64,000 bases of DNA from Bacteroidetes bacterium OLB9 (GTDB taxonomy: Bacteria > Bacteroidota > Bacteroidia > Chitinophagales > Saprospiraceae): the NCBI GenBank assembly GCA_001567255.1, contig LNBW01000054.1, positions 19,680 through 83,679 on the forward strand, given 5' to 3'. Below are positions 47,819-56,303 of this stretch, one piece after another. The number at the start of each line of letters is the position of its first letter. Within the stretch, counting starts at the first letter, position 1. The position numbers and the translations under genes were made by a program. The notes under the pieces are model-generated. The model did not search any database. It was not told the origin of the DNA and saw only the letters and a program-made list of their open reading frames with translations.

Positions 47819-47854
47819 GATTCCAAATATTTTACTGTCTTATTGTTTGTGCTG

Positions 47855-47862
47855 CAAAGATA
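47855..47862 (-). promoter_or_regulatory. TATCTTTG -7 box for the T9SS cargo gene
   Basis: Plus-strand CAAAGATA reads TATCTTTG on the minus strand, 36 bases before ATG 47818. Confidence 0.55.
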
Positions 47863-48085
47863 CATAATTTCCCATTATAATATTATAAAATGTTCTTTCA
47901 TATGAATTTATAATCATTACAAGCTTTCTTTTTATCAAAATTTTGAAGGATACTTATTGAAATTTTTAGAATGAGTGCCTGACAAAGCAACATACAGATA
48001 GGATATTATGTTATTTATGAAAACAATTCTGATTGACCCTATTGTATTTAAGAGGAGTTCCGTATTTGCACTAAATAGTCATTAT

Positions 48086-49180
48086 ATGAAATTGAGAATT
48101 GTCATTTTTGCATTACTTACTGCATTATTATGTTTTGCTTCCTGCGATAAGGATGAGCTTAGGAAGGGTGATTTGGAAAATATACCTTATCAACCGCAAG
48201 CATATACACTTGATATACCTGATTATTTTCCTAAAATGTATATTCCCGCTGATAATCCAATGACTGTGGAAGGTATTAAGCTTGGTAGATTTTTGTTTTA
48301 CGACCCTATCCTATCAGGTGACAGTACAATGTCATGTGGTTCCTGCCATCAGCCTGAGTTTAGTTTTACAGACGGAAAAGCTTTTAGTACCGGCATTGAT
48401 GGTTTACAAGGTAGTCGTAGTAGCATGACATTAATTAATGTTGGTTTCTCTAAGTCCGGTTTTTTTTGGGATGGTCGCGCTGCAAGCCTTGAAGCCCAAG
48501 CACTACTACCTGTAGAAGATCCCGTTGAGTTACACACCACTTGGGACACCGTTATCAAAAGGTTCAAAAGACATCCATATTATCCCAAAATGTTTAGAGA
48601 AGCTTTTGGAATCAGTGACCGTTCTGAAATCACAAAGGAGCTAGCAGCAAAGGCGATTGCTCAATTTGAGAGAACATTGATTTCAAAGGATTCGAAGTTT
48701 GATAAAATACAGCAAGGTCTTGACTTCTACACTGACTTGGAACTGATAGGTCTAGGTCTTTATTTTGATGATGATCCTGACCTTCCTGACATGGAGTGTG
48801 GTCACTGCCATAATACTCCGATGACCACTTCGGATGATTTTTTTAATAATGGCCTGGATTATGCAGCTACCTTGCTTGATTTCAAAGATAATGGTTATGG
48901 TATCGTTACTAAAAGTATAGCTGACAATGGCAAATTTAAAGCACCTACCTTGCGCAATATCAAGTACTCGGCACCTTATATGCACGATGGCCGTTTCAAA
49001 ACTTTAGATGAAGTACTGGACCATTACGGTGGCGGTGTGCAGTTTGCACCTAATAAGGATAGAAATTTGCAGAATCAACCCATCTCTCCTTTACATAGGA
49101 AAGCCTTACTAGCATTCATAGATACGTTTCAAGATACTGTATTTTATAATAATCCTGACTTCAAGAATCCATTTGAGTAA
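48086..49180 (+). CDS. Dihaem cytochrome c peroxidase family (MauG/MbnH-like) lipoprotein
   Basis: From ATG 48086 the 364-residue protein has a lipoprotein signal (LLCFASC, Cys about 19). It has two haem-binding motifs, CGSCH (about 83-87) and CGHCH (about 235-239), plus the conserved SFTDGKAFSTG after the first haem. GKFKAPTLRNIKYSAPYMHDGRF (split family segment, about 280-302) follows the second. It belongs to bacterial cytochrome c peroxidases including MauG and MbnH, which oxidise peroxide or a partner tryptophan. The MbnP-like lipoprotein at 6272-7015 is a possible partner. The longer frame start at 48008 would bury the signal peptide. Confidence 0.85.
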   Translation: MKLRIVIFALLTALLCFASCDKDELRKGDLENIPYQPQAYTLDIPDYFPKMYIPADNPMTVEGIKLGRFLFYDPILSGDSTMSCGSCHQPEFSFTDGKAFSTGIDGLQGSRSSMTLINVGFSKSGFFWDGRAASLEAQALLPVEDPVELHTTWDTVIKRFKRHPYYPKMFREAFGISDRSEITKELAAKAIAQFERTLISKDSKFDKIQQGLDFYTDLELIGLGLYFDDDPDLPDMECGHCHNTPMTTSDDFFNNGLDYAATLLDFKDNGYGIVTKSIADNGKFKAPTLRNIKYSAPYMHDGRFKTLDEVLDHYGGGVQFAPNKDRNLQNQPISPLHRKALLAFIDTFQDTVFYNNPDFKNPFE

Positions 49181-49250
49181 TGGATATAGATTTAGGTAGC
49201 AATAGGAATATTTGAATGTGTCGCCATGCATGAAATATGGTTTTATTTTA

Positions 49251-49258
49251 TATATTTG
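49251..49258 (+). promoter_or_regulatory. TATATTTG -7 box for der
   Basis: TATATTTG followed by C, 20 bases before ATG 49279, matches TAnnTTTG. Confidence 0.6.
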
Positions 49259-49278
49259 CGCCGAATTAATTCAACCTT

Positions 49279-50595
49279 ATGTCACAAATAGTAGCCATAG
49301 TAGGTCGTCCCAACGTGGGAAAATCCACTATGTTCAATAGACTGATCGGAGAAAGAAAGGCCATCATTGATGATGTCAGTGGCGTCACTCGCGATAGGAT
49401 CTATGGATTTTCAGACTGGAATGGCAAAAACTTTACAGTTGTTGATACCGGAGGATTCGTTAAGGGCTCGTCTGATATCTTTGAAGCAGAAATAAGAGAT
49501 CAGGTACAAATAGCCATTGAAGAAGCTGCAGTTATCGTTTTTCTGGTGGATGTCTCGACAGGTATCACCGATCTTGATGAAGAAATCGCTCGCCTGCTGA
49601 GAAAAAATCCAAAGAAGGTCATCCTCGCCGTCAATAAAGTAGATAACGCCCAACGCCAAATGATTGCTAATGAGTTCTGGAGCCTGGGATTTGAAGATAC
49701 TGTCTTTGTGTCCTCGATTTCGGGTAGTGGAACAGGAGAATTACTGGATCTCATCGTAGAGATGTTGCCTGATGAAAAAGATGATACAGCTAATCAGCTT
49801 AACTCAGCCATTCCAAAAATAGCAATCGTTGGACAACCTAATGTCGGAAAATCATCCATGACCAATGCTCTTCTGGGCGAATCCAGAAATATTGTGACCA
49901 ATATCCCGGGCACCACTAGAGACGCTATTTATAGCTTGTATAATAAATTTGACAAACAGTTTTATTTGATTGACACTGCAGGCATTCGCAAAAAAAGCAG
50001 AGTTCATGAAGATTTAGAATTTTATTCTGTCCTTAGGGCAATTAAGGCCATTGAGGAAGCCGATGTATGTATCTTGATGATAGATGCCACAGTAGGTATA
50101 GAGTCACAGGACATGAGCATTCTAGGGCTGATACAGAAAAGAAAAAAAGGTATAGTCCTAGTAGTCAACAAATGGGATCTGGTCAATAAGGAAACTAACA
50201 CAGCACGAGATTACGAAAAAAAACTCAAAGAAAAAATAGCTCCATTTACTGATGTACCGATACTATTTACCTCAGTTTTAGATAAGCAACGTATCTTCAA
50301 GACAGTAGAAACAGCACTCCAAGTGTATGACAACAGAAAACAGAAAATTAAGCCTTCTCTTTTGAATGATGTCATGCTAGAAGTCATTGAGAAAAATCCA
50401 CCTCCTACTCACAGAGGCAATGCAATTAAAGTTAAGTATGTGGCACAGTTGCCAGTTCAATACCCTGCTTTTGTTTTCTATTGCAATTATCCGGACTATA
50501 TCAAAGGTAGTTACTACAATTTTGTAGAAAACCAACTGAGAAAGCATTTTAACTTGACAGGTGTATCTATAAGTGTTTATTTTAGAGACAAATAG
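49279..50595 (+). CDS. der: Ribosome biogenesis GTPase Der (EngA)
   Basis: The 438-residue protein has two tandem GTPase domains. The first carries GRPNVGKST (about 8-16), DTGG (about 56-59) and NKVD (about 118-121). The second carries GQPNVGKSS (about 184-192), DTAG (about 231-234) and NKWD (about 295-298). A C-terminal KH-like domain follows. Der is needed for maturation of the large ribosomal subunit. It heads an apparent operon with rfbC (6-base gap) and rfbD (4-base overlap). Confidence 0.97.
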   Translation: MSQIVAIVGRPNVGKSTMFNRLIGERKAIIDDVSGVTRDRIYGFSDWNGKNFTVVDTGGFVKGSSDIFEAEIRDQVQIAIEEAAVIVFLVDVSTGITDLDEEIARLLRKNPKKVILAVNKVDNAQRQMIANEFWSLGFEDTVFVSSISGSGTGELLDLIVEMLPDEKDDTANQLNSAIPKIAIVGQPNVGKSSMTNALLGESRNIVTNIPGTTRDAIYSLYNKFDKQFYLIDTAGIRKKSRVHEDLEFYSVLRAIKAIEEADVCILMIDATVGIESQDMSILGLIQKRKKGIVLVVNKWDLVNKETNTARDYEKKLKEKIAPFTDVPILFTSVLDKQRIFKTVETALQVYDNRKQKIKPSLLNDVMLEVIEKNPPPTHRGNAIKVKYVAQLPVQYPAFVFYCNYPDYIKGSYYNFVENQLRKHFNLTGVSISVYFRDK

Positions 50596-50601
50596 ATTTT
50601 T

Positions 50602-51150
50602 ATGGCTTGGGAAGCAACACATTTTGAAGGAGTATGGACATATACGCCTAAAGTCTTTAAGGATGAACGAGGTTACTTCATGGAGTCATTTAATGAAGCT
50701 ACACTGCCGGAATCTTTAAAAAATACACACTTTGTCCAGGATAATGAAGCAGCTTCAATAAGAGGTGTAGCACGAGGACTTCATTACCAGGTTCCACCAT
50801 TTACCCAGTCTAAACTCGTCCGTTGTGTCATAGGTGAAGTAATGGATATCATCGTAGATATAAGACCCGACTCCGCTACGTATGGGCAGTCCATGTCCAT
50901 TTTGCTTTCAGAAGTTAATAAAATGCAACTTTTCGTTCCGCAAGGATTTGCTCACGGATACATTGTTTTGTCTGAAAATGCCCTGTTTGCCTATAAGGTG
51001 GATGGCTTTTATCGACCTGAAGCTGAAGCCGGCATTCAATTAATGGACCCTGATTTAGAGCTAGATTTGATCTTGTCTGATGATGAACTCATTATTTCAC
51101 CACGAGATCAACAACTTCCTTTGTTCAAAAATCATAGGATATTCAAATGA
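50602..51150 (+). CDS. rfbC: dTDP-4-dehydrorhamnose 3,5-epimerase
   Basis: The 182-residue cupin-fold enzyme epimerises dTDP-4-keto-6-deoxyglucose at C3 and C5. It has the RfbC marks FKDERGYFMESFN (about 14-26), the QDNEAASIRGVARGLHYQ segment with catalytic His (about 46-63) and FVPQGFAHGY (about 111-120). It is placed after der and overlaps rfbD by four bases. rfbA and rfbB are not in the window. Confidence 0.95.
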   Translation: MAWEATHFEGVWTYTPKVFKDERGYFMESFNEATLPESLKNTHFVQDNEAASIRGVARGLHYQVPPFTQSKLVRCVIGEVMDIIVDIRPDSATYGQSMSILLSEVNKMQLFVPQGFAHGYIVLSENALFAYKVDGFYRPEAEAGIQLMDPDLELDLILSDDELIISPRDQQLPLFKNHRIFK

Positions 51151-52031
51151 GCTCGAGCATCAATATTGCCATTCTTGGCGCTAATGGACAGCTTGGCCAG
51201 GAGTTTAAATGGATGGCTCCACAATATCGTGATATACACTTCGAGTTTTATAGCAAAAATCAACTAGACATCCTCGATGCCAATGCAATTAATAATGCGC
51301 TTTCTTCAGGAGCTTTTGACTATGTAATTAATTGTGCTGCTTACACAAAGGTAGATGCCGCAGAGCAGGAAAGTGCATTGTGTTTTGCTGTCAATACTGA
51401 AGCTTGTCACTCAATTGTTGATGCATTAAAAGGTACAAAAACCCGACTGATTCACTTCTCTTCTGATTATGTCTATCATACGTACAACAGATTTCCGCTA
51501 AAGGAAAACGATATAACCCAACCACAGGGTATTTACGCACAATCTAAACTTCAAGGTGAGCAGATATTAAGAGGTTCAGGAATTCCTGTTTTAATACTCC
51601 GCACCTCATGGGTGATTTCTTCCTTTGGGCATAACTTTGTCAAAACAATGATGCGTTTAGGTAAAGAAAAATCGAGCATCAATGTTGTCAATGACCAGTA
51701 CGGAACACCAACTTATGCCCGTGATTTAGCCGAAAAAGTATTGGACATCATCCAAAAAATTGAATCCAAGCAAATCGATGAATCATCCTTTAACGATACC
51801 TACAATTACGCTAGCGAAGGCATCATTACATGGTATGATCTCGCATCTCAAATCATGACCGAAAAAGGTCTGAATTGTACCGTTCAGCCTATCTCCTCTT
51901 CATCTTTTCCGACCCTTGCAAAAAGGCCATATTGGAGTGTGATGTCTAAGCATAAAATCACACGTACTTTTGGCATCAAAGTGCCACACTGGTACACAGT
52001 ATTAAAAGGATGCCTAAATAATATAGGTTAA
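51147..52031 (+). CDS. rfbD: dTDP-4-dehydrorhamnose reductase
   Basis: The 294-residue SDR enzyme reduces dTDP-4-keto-L-rhamnose to dTDP-L-rhamnose. It has the GANGQLGQEF nucleotide-binding start (about 10-19), VINCAAYTKVDAAE (about 61-74) and the catalytic YAQSKLQGE (about 130-138). Together with RfbC it completes the last two steps of dTDP-rhamnose synthesis. Its stop overlaps the convergent msrB stop by four bases. Confidence 0.95.
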   Translation: MSSSINIAILGANGQLGQEFKWMAPQYRDIHFEFYSKNQLDILDANAINNALSSGAFDYVINCAAYTKVDAAEQESALCFAVNTEACHSIVDALKGTKTRLIHFSSDYVYHTYNRFPLKENDITQPQGIYAQSKLQGEQILRGSGIPVLILRTSWVISSFGHNFVKTMMRLGKEKSSINVVNDQYGTPTYARDLAEKVLDIIQKIESKQIDESSFNDTYNYASEGIITWYDLASQIMTEKGLNCTVQPISSSSFPTLAKRPYWSVMSKHKITRTFGIKVPHWYTVLKGCLNNIG

Positions 52032-52588
52032 TTTTTCTCCTCAATAAAGTCAAGAGAAATAGAATTAATACAATATCTTAAACCAGTAGGTTGTGGGCCA
52101 TCATCAAAGACATGCCCCAGATGACTACCGCACTTTGCACAAGTGAGTTCTATACGCGGATAGCCTATGACATAATCCACTTGTTTTACAATAGTACTCA
52201 TATCCATGATATCGCTGAAACTCGGCCATCCACAAGTAGAGTGAAACTTATCTTTGCTGGAAAACAGCGGCATTCCACAACCTTTACATACATAGATCCC
52301 TTTTCTGTCTTCGTTAGTATATTTTCCTACATGAGGTCGTTCTGTACCTTTTTCACGGAGTACATGATATTCAAGATCTGACAATTCTTTCTTCCATTCT
52401 TCATCTGACTTCATAATTTTACGAATGGTATCTCCATACATATTAATGAAGTACATATCTCCTATCGTTGCCGCTTCTGATGTGCCAGCTTCAGCTGACT
52501 GAAGATTAGTTCCTTTTTTACTTTGGCAACTCGGCATAGACGCCAACATGACGATGGAAGCTATTGTAACAAATAATCTTATCAACAT
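52028..52588 (-). CDS. msrB: Peptide-methionine (R)-S-oxide reductase lipoprotein
   Basis: From ATG 52588 the 186-residue protein has a lipoprotein signal (LASMPSC, Cys about 21) and an MsrB domain. Zinc-site pairs CKGCG (about 105-109) and CAKCG (about 154-158), the STCGWPSF segment and the catalytic RYCINS near the C-terminus are present. It repairs R-methionine sulfoxide in periplasmic or surface proteins. The longer frame start (52669) is less likely because it precedes the signal peptide. Confidence 0.93.
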   Translation of the reverse strand: MLIRLFVTIASIVMLASMPSCQSKKGTNLQSAEAGTSEAATIGDMYFINMYGDTIRKIMKSDEEWKKELSDLEYHVLREKGTERPHVGKYTNEDRKGIYVCKGCGMPLFSSKDKFHSTCGWPSFSDIMDMSTIVKQVDYVIGYPRIELTCAKCGSHLGHVFDDGPQPTGLRYCINSISLDFIEEKN

Positions 52589-52886
52589 TGTAATTGTATT
52601 ATTAATATGAAAGGATAATGTTATGTTTTCAAAAATAAAGACGAAAAATACATGTTTTTTGTTTAACAAAAAGCTTCAAGAAAGCGAATATCATCCTTTT
52701 TACTTTAATTTATCTTAAATAAAATCAAACCTTCACTCCTAAAAACCTCAACTTTTAAAAGTTCGCCCATATATAATAGCCATATGTACTGATGAAAGAT
52801 CAAAAGAAAAAATATCGACATCATCTTTTTCTCAGTCAAATATAGGCATAGTCGATAATTAAAATCAAATATAATTCTAATTGTAA

Positions 52887-53274
52887 CTAAAGGTTTCCTG
52901 AGTTCCAGTTTTTCCAACTGTTATTAGGTTCTTCAACAGGTTTCCAAAGGGAGGCATCTCCGGTGGTTAAAACCTTTGCAATTAATTGATAGGTCTCCTG
53001 CTGACTGGGTGGTGTTGCTTTATCGTAGGCACTTGAATAATGAAAATCATGGATGGTCATGATTTTGGGAAGGTCGTTGGGAATGAGTTTTCTTAATTCG
53101 GTTTCTGTGGCACAGAGCAATTGAGGATTCGTTTCGTGCAGGTAACGAACAAAATCTCCAAAACCAATCAGTTGATTCGGGTTATCATCCGATTGGATAT
53201 GAATTCGGAGTCTCTCATAATTTTCAGCATTGCTGTCAAAAAGCATAAAGCTGTCCCGGACTTGAATTTCGGTG
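52887..53274 (-). pseudogene. Truncated copy of the DUF7003-like gene
   Basis: The frame ends at 52887 with SGNL, as does the 265-residue protein encoded at 60942-61739. The two share nearly the same sequence (GFGDFVRYLHETNPQLLCAT...), differing at a few residues and one extra Glu. Similarity stops abruptly at 53274; no start codon or N-terminal half is present. It is the C-terminal half of a duplicated gene, so probably non-functional. It marks the left end of the accessory block. Confidence 0.85.
52903..53274. repeat. Direct repeat copy A (372 bp)
   Basis: Near-identical at DNA level to 60958-61326, in the same orientation. Copy A has three extra bases from one added Glu codon. Both copies lie in the same coding frame. 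Confidence 0.85.
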
Positions 53275-53362
53275 GTTGATTTGACTCTTTGGGACTTGTA
53301 TTCCTTTACTTAACTTCCTTTTTGCACATACCATTACCAGCTCGTTGAAGATTTCATTTCTC

Positions 53363-53608
53363 CTAATCTTTAGTTAGGGCTATGCACCTTAATGCAAGCC
53401 ATCTCGCCACCTTCAGGAGGATTTCCCGATACTTTTGGTCAATCCAAATGTGATTGTTGGACTGAGGCATTCCCCGCGTAGATGATTGCGTAAAGCAGGA
53501 TACAACAAATTTAGCTATTTTTAAGTTGTACAACGGGAACAAGGATTTGGCGTCAGACGGTCTGACGTGTCCGGCACTTACGAGAGTGCTTTGTGCGTCT
53601 AGTAAACT
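53363..53608 (-). pseudogene. Open frame of 81 codons without an early start
   Basis: The minus-strand frame is open from a TAA at 53609-53611 to TAG 53363-53365 and reads like coding sequence (...SAGHVRPSDAKSLFPLYNL... then NNHIWIDQKYREILLKVARW). Its only ATG gives a 36-residue product. It may be a remnant of a gene or mobile element, or a conserved non-coding repeat. I do not recognise it with certainty. Confidence 0.3.
53551..53567. repeat. 17-base palindrome CGTCAGACGGTCTGACG
   Basis: Eight-base arms pair perfectly around a central G. A second hairpin follows at 53574-53589 (GCACT/AGTGC). No T-run follows, so a terminator role is unlikely. Confidence 0.7.
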
Positions 53609-53681
53609 TTAGTAATAAATTGAAGCTTTGTGTTCCGAAAACCGTCCGAACGCCAAGCCGCAAAACTTTAGCAGCCATTAT

Positions 53682-54869
53682 ATGACCTCATACGAATTGA
53701 CAAACGAACAACGAAAATATTTCGGTCTTGACCCAATCGAAAAACATTGGGACAGAGTTACTTTTAATAACGATACCTATCGCCCCGGAAGCATATTGTA
53801 TTTTGACAAAGACATAATAAAACGACATATCATTTCCACTGAAAAAGAATATTCAGAAAGACATTATAACGAACTTACACGAGACAGGACTATACTTTTA
53901 CCTAAAACTGCCAAAGGAAAAGAAAAGAAATTGAGTATCTCTGTTTTAGAACAGCGACAACCGACAGGTGTTTATCTTAACATCAATTGCGGTCATTTGA
54001 CTATCGGAAATTACAATTCACAAACTACATTTTATTCAACTCATTGGGACAACGAGCAACAATCCGAAAAGCAAATAAGTGATTTAATAAATGATTTTAT
54101 TACCAACTCTCACGAAAGTCATTTTGCTGAAATTGAAAAATACAAAAATCTAAAACGTCAGAATATAAAGTTTAAATCCGGCGACTATTTCTGCTTTAAA
54201 CTTGACAGAATAAATTATGGCTTCGGCAGAATACTTCTTGACGTGAATAAAATCAGGAAAAAGAAATTGATTGATGAATTTCACGGTCTGCGTCTTTTGA
54301 TGGGTCCTCCTTTAATAATTGAATTATTTGCATATAGTTCGACTACCAAAAGGGTTGGTATTGATGAACTTGACAAACAACCCAGACTACCATCAGATGT
54401 TATGATGGACAATTTACTTCAGTATGGTGAGTTTGAAATAATCGGACATAGAGAAATTGAAGATTACGAGTATGATTTCCCAATTTCATATGGAAGAAGC
54501 ATAGACCAAAGGCGAATTGTTTTTTTACAGTGGGGACTAATACACAGAGAACTTCCTCAAGAGAAGTTTTTTAAATACATGACAGGCGAAAAACAATTGG
54601 ACCAAAACCCATATGGTTATTATTCTATTGGGTTTGAACCTCATTACGACCGTATTGAAGTTATCAAAACCATAAAGAACAAAGGCGTTTACAATTTTGA
54701 CGATGCCAGTCACTATAAAGCGAAATGGGATTTACGTAACCCTAAAAACAAGGGCATAAAAGATGAACTCTTTAAAGTTTTTGGACTTGATACAACGAAG
54801 AGCTATTATGAAAATTCAAAATTGACAGGGACAAAATTGCCGGGTGAAATAAACAAACAACTCAAATGA
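53682..54869 (+). CDS. Imm26-like immunity family protein
   Basis: From ATG 53682 the product is 395 residues, without signal peptide or membrane segment. The middle (about 165-188) reads FKSGDYFCFKLDRINYGFGRILLDV in pieces, the pattern that starts Imm26-type immunity domains (GDxFxxxLxxxxYGxGRVL). An N-terminal region of about 150 residues is unassigned. Imm26 proteins neutralise polymorphic toxins, though no toxin gene adjoins here. A repeat at 54886 follows its stop. The family call rests on one motif region. Confidence 0.5.
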   Translation: MTSYELTNEQRKYFGLDPIEKHWDRVTFNNDTYRPGSILYFDKDIIKRHIISTEKEYSERHYNELTRDRTILLPKTAKGKEKKLSISVLEQRQPTGVYLNINCGHLTIGNYNSQTTFYSTHWDNEQQSEKQISDLINDFITNSHESHFAEIEKYKNLKRQNIKFKSGDYFCFKLDRINYGFGRILLDVNKIRKKKLIDEFHGLRLLMGPPLIIELFAYSSTTKRVGIDELDKQPRLPSDVMMDNLLQYGEFEIIGHREIEDYEYDFPISYGRSIDQRRIVFLQWGLIHRELPQEKFFKYMTGEKQLDQNPYGYYSIGFEPHYDRIEVIKTIKNKGVYNFDDASHYKAKWDLRNPKNKGIKDELFKVFGLDTTKSYYENSKLTGTKLPGEINKQLK

Positions 54870-54885
54870 CAAGAATAACGGCTGC

Positions 54886-54919
54886 TAACATTAAGCGAAT
54901 TGGAAAAAGCCCGATAATT
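54886..54919. repeat. Gene-end repeat, copy 1
   Basis: Sequence TAACATTAAGCGAATT followed by GGAAAAAGCCCGATAATT. It matches 55476-55511 at about 30 of 36 aligned positions and follows the Imm26-like stop by 16 bases. Confidence 0.75.
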
Positions 54920-55025
54920 CCAAAGCGATGATAATTTTTTATGCGAATTCCATCTGACCATAAAAACCATAAAAAATAAACAGATGAAACCATCAAAGCA
55001 ACATACATTCACCAAATTTTCTATA

Positions 55026-55355
55026 ATGAGCATAGCCTACAACCCTTATTTTTTTGAATTTGGGCAGGTCATCATCAAACTCTGTTACGTTCAGAAGCGG
55101 GACGGGCTACCCGACATAGAAATTTTTGAAGCCACACCCGAAGCTCGCGAAAAAGAATGGAGTATTTATGGGGCGCCTGACGATGACCAGCACCAATTCA
55201 TTTCATTCCAAAACAAAGACGAAATACAGGAAGTGCAGGTAAAAGACACTGTCTATGAAATAGAATTTAAAAAATGCGAACAGGTAGAATACGCTTATCC
55301 AAAAGGAGCTGAATCCGTCAATGTATATCATTTCGGTATTCGGGTAAAAACTTAA
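55026..55355 (+). CDS. Small hypothetical protein, immunity-cluster neighbour
   Basis: A 109-residue acidic protein with no signal peptide or membrane helix. It begins MSIAYNPYFFEFGQ and contains EWSIYGAPDDDQHQFISF (about 48-65). I do not recognise a family. ATG 54984 is an alternative start adding 14 polar residues. It follows the Imm26-like gene on the same strand, and each gene is followed by a copy of the same repeat, suggesting that both arrived as small modules. Confidence 0.6.
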   Translation: MSIAYNPYFFEFGQVIIKLCYVQKRDGLPDIEIFEATPEAREKEWSIYGAPDDDQHQFISFQNKDEIQEVQVKDTVYEIEFKKCEQVEYAYPKGAESVNVYHFGIRVKT

Positions 55356-55475
55356 AGTAATGGATAATAATGATGAACAGAATAAATAATTTGTTTTCAG
55401 TAGTATTTAAATCAAAATGATTAGCAAGAAGCTCCAAAAACAAAATTGCGGAAGCTAAAGAGAAAAATTATACAG

Positions 55476-55511
55476 TAACGTTAGGCGAATTTTAAAAAGT
55501 CCCCGATAATT
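55476..55511. repeat. Gene-end repeat, copy 2
   Basis: Sequence TAACGTTAGGCGAATT followed by TTAAAAAGTCCCCGATAATT. It contains GTTAGGC, which fits the GTTRRRY core of integron attC sites, but no matching partner core was found. Confidence 0.75.
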
Positions 55512-55516
55512 AAACC

Positions 55517-56095
55517 TCACCGAACAATATAGAGCTTACTTATCCCCAAATTCTCTCTAATATAGTCTTGCGGATTTTTCACCAATTTCCCAACAAAATC
55601 GGCAATGCTTTTTCGGGATAATGCTCCGCCGATTTCGGGTTTACCCTTGTGGGTAATTTCATAATCCACTTCATTGCCATTGGTAAACCAATCGGGCCGA
55701 AGAATGGTGTATTCCAAACCGGAGTTTTCAATATTGTCGGACAAAGCTCGGTATGGTTTTAACACAGGTTTCATGGGTGTGTCAAAAATCCCGATGGAAC
55801 TTATCGCAATTATGCGTTTTACACCTTCATCTTGCATGGCTTTTACAATATTTTTGCTCATAGTATCCAGGTCTCCGGCAAGATTTACATATACAATGTC
55901 TTGTCCTGAAACAGCATTTTTTACAACCTCAAAATTTGTAGCATCACCTTCAATTACGGTAGCGTTTTCGATGTTGGAAATCCGGTTTTTAGTTCTTGCA
56001 AAAAGCGTTAATTCAACATCATTTTGCTTTTTCAGTTCTTCTATAACTATGGTGGTAAGACTTCCACTTGCTCCTATGATGAGTACTTTTTTCAT
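55517..56095 (-). CDS. NAD(P)-binding SDR-like oxidoreductase
   Basis: The 192-residue protein is a short atypical SDR of the NmrA/NAD(P)H-binding type. It has KVLIIGASGSLTTIVIEEL (about 3-21), with Leu-Thr where the third glycine is common, then IEGDATN (about 48-54), ISSIGIF (about 97-103) and LRPDWFTNGNEVDY (about 132-145). It is the last gene of the AraC/aldo-keto-reductase cluster and could use the same quinone or carbonyl substrates, or serve as a redox sensor. A long inverted repeat precedes it at 56124-56180. Confidence 0.75.
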   Translation of the reverse strand: MKKVLIIGASGSLTTIVIEELKKQNDVELTLFARTKNRISNIENATVIEGDATNFEVVKNAVSGQDIVYVNLAGDLDTMSKNIVKAMQDEGVKRIIAISSIGIFDTPMKPVLKPYRALSDNIENSGLEYTILRPDWFTNGNEVDYEITHKGKPEIGGALSRKSIADFVGKLVKNPQDYIRENLGISKLYIVR

Positions 56096-56123
56096 CTGTT
56101 TATATTCTTTTTAAAATGATCAG

Positions 56124-56180
56124 ATGAAACACCCATGATAATCATTTTCGTGTGTGATTAAGGAATCATGGGTGTTTCAT
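56124..56180. repeat. Perfect 16-bp inverted repeat with nested stem
   Basis: ATGAAACACCCATGAT (56124-56139) and ATCATGGGTGTTTCAT (56165-56180) are exact complements. TAATCA (56139-56144) and TGATTA (56155-56160) form a nested stem. It lies between two genes of the cluster. No T-run follows on the minus strand. Confidence 0.85.
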
Positions 56181-56303
56181 ATTCCTATTTAATTATAATT
56201 ATGAATCATCATTAATGAATAACCTATTAATTTGTATTTCGTCATTGATTATTAAAATCCCGCCCAAGTTTTAAATTGTTCCACCATTTTTGGCTCACGA
56301 TGA

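Larger units (their letters stand above)
53275..53681. other. Junction region rich in palindromes
   Basis: No clear gene. It has a minus-strand open frame without start (53363-53608), GTTGTACAAC at 53525-53534, a 17-base palindrome at 53551-53567 and a GCACT/AGTGC hairpin at 53574-53589. It lies between the truncated gene and the Imm26-like gene. Confidence 0.55.

Noticed and set aside
52705..52917. 70-codon minus-strand open frame after msrB
   Set aside because: AT-rich, overlaps the truncated gene end and shows no coding features.
53551..53589. Intrinsic terminator at the tandem hairpins
   Set aside because: Neither hairpin is followed by a T-run on either strand.
54870..55511. Canonical integron attC sites
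   Set aside because: Only one GTTRRRY core was found and no partner RYYYAAC core at usual distance; no integrase in the window.
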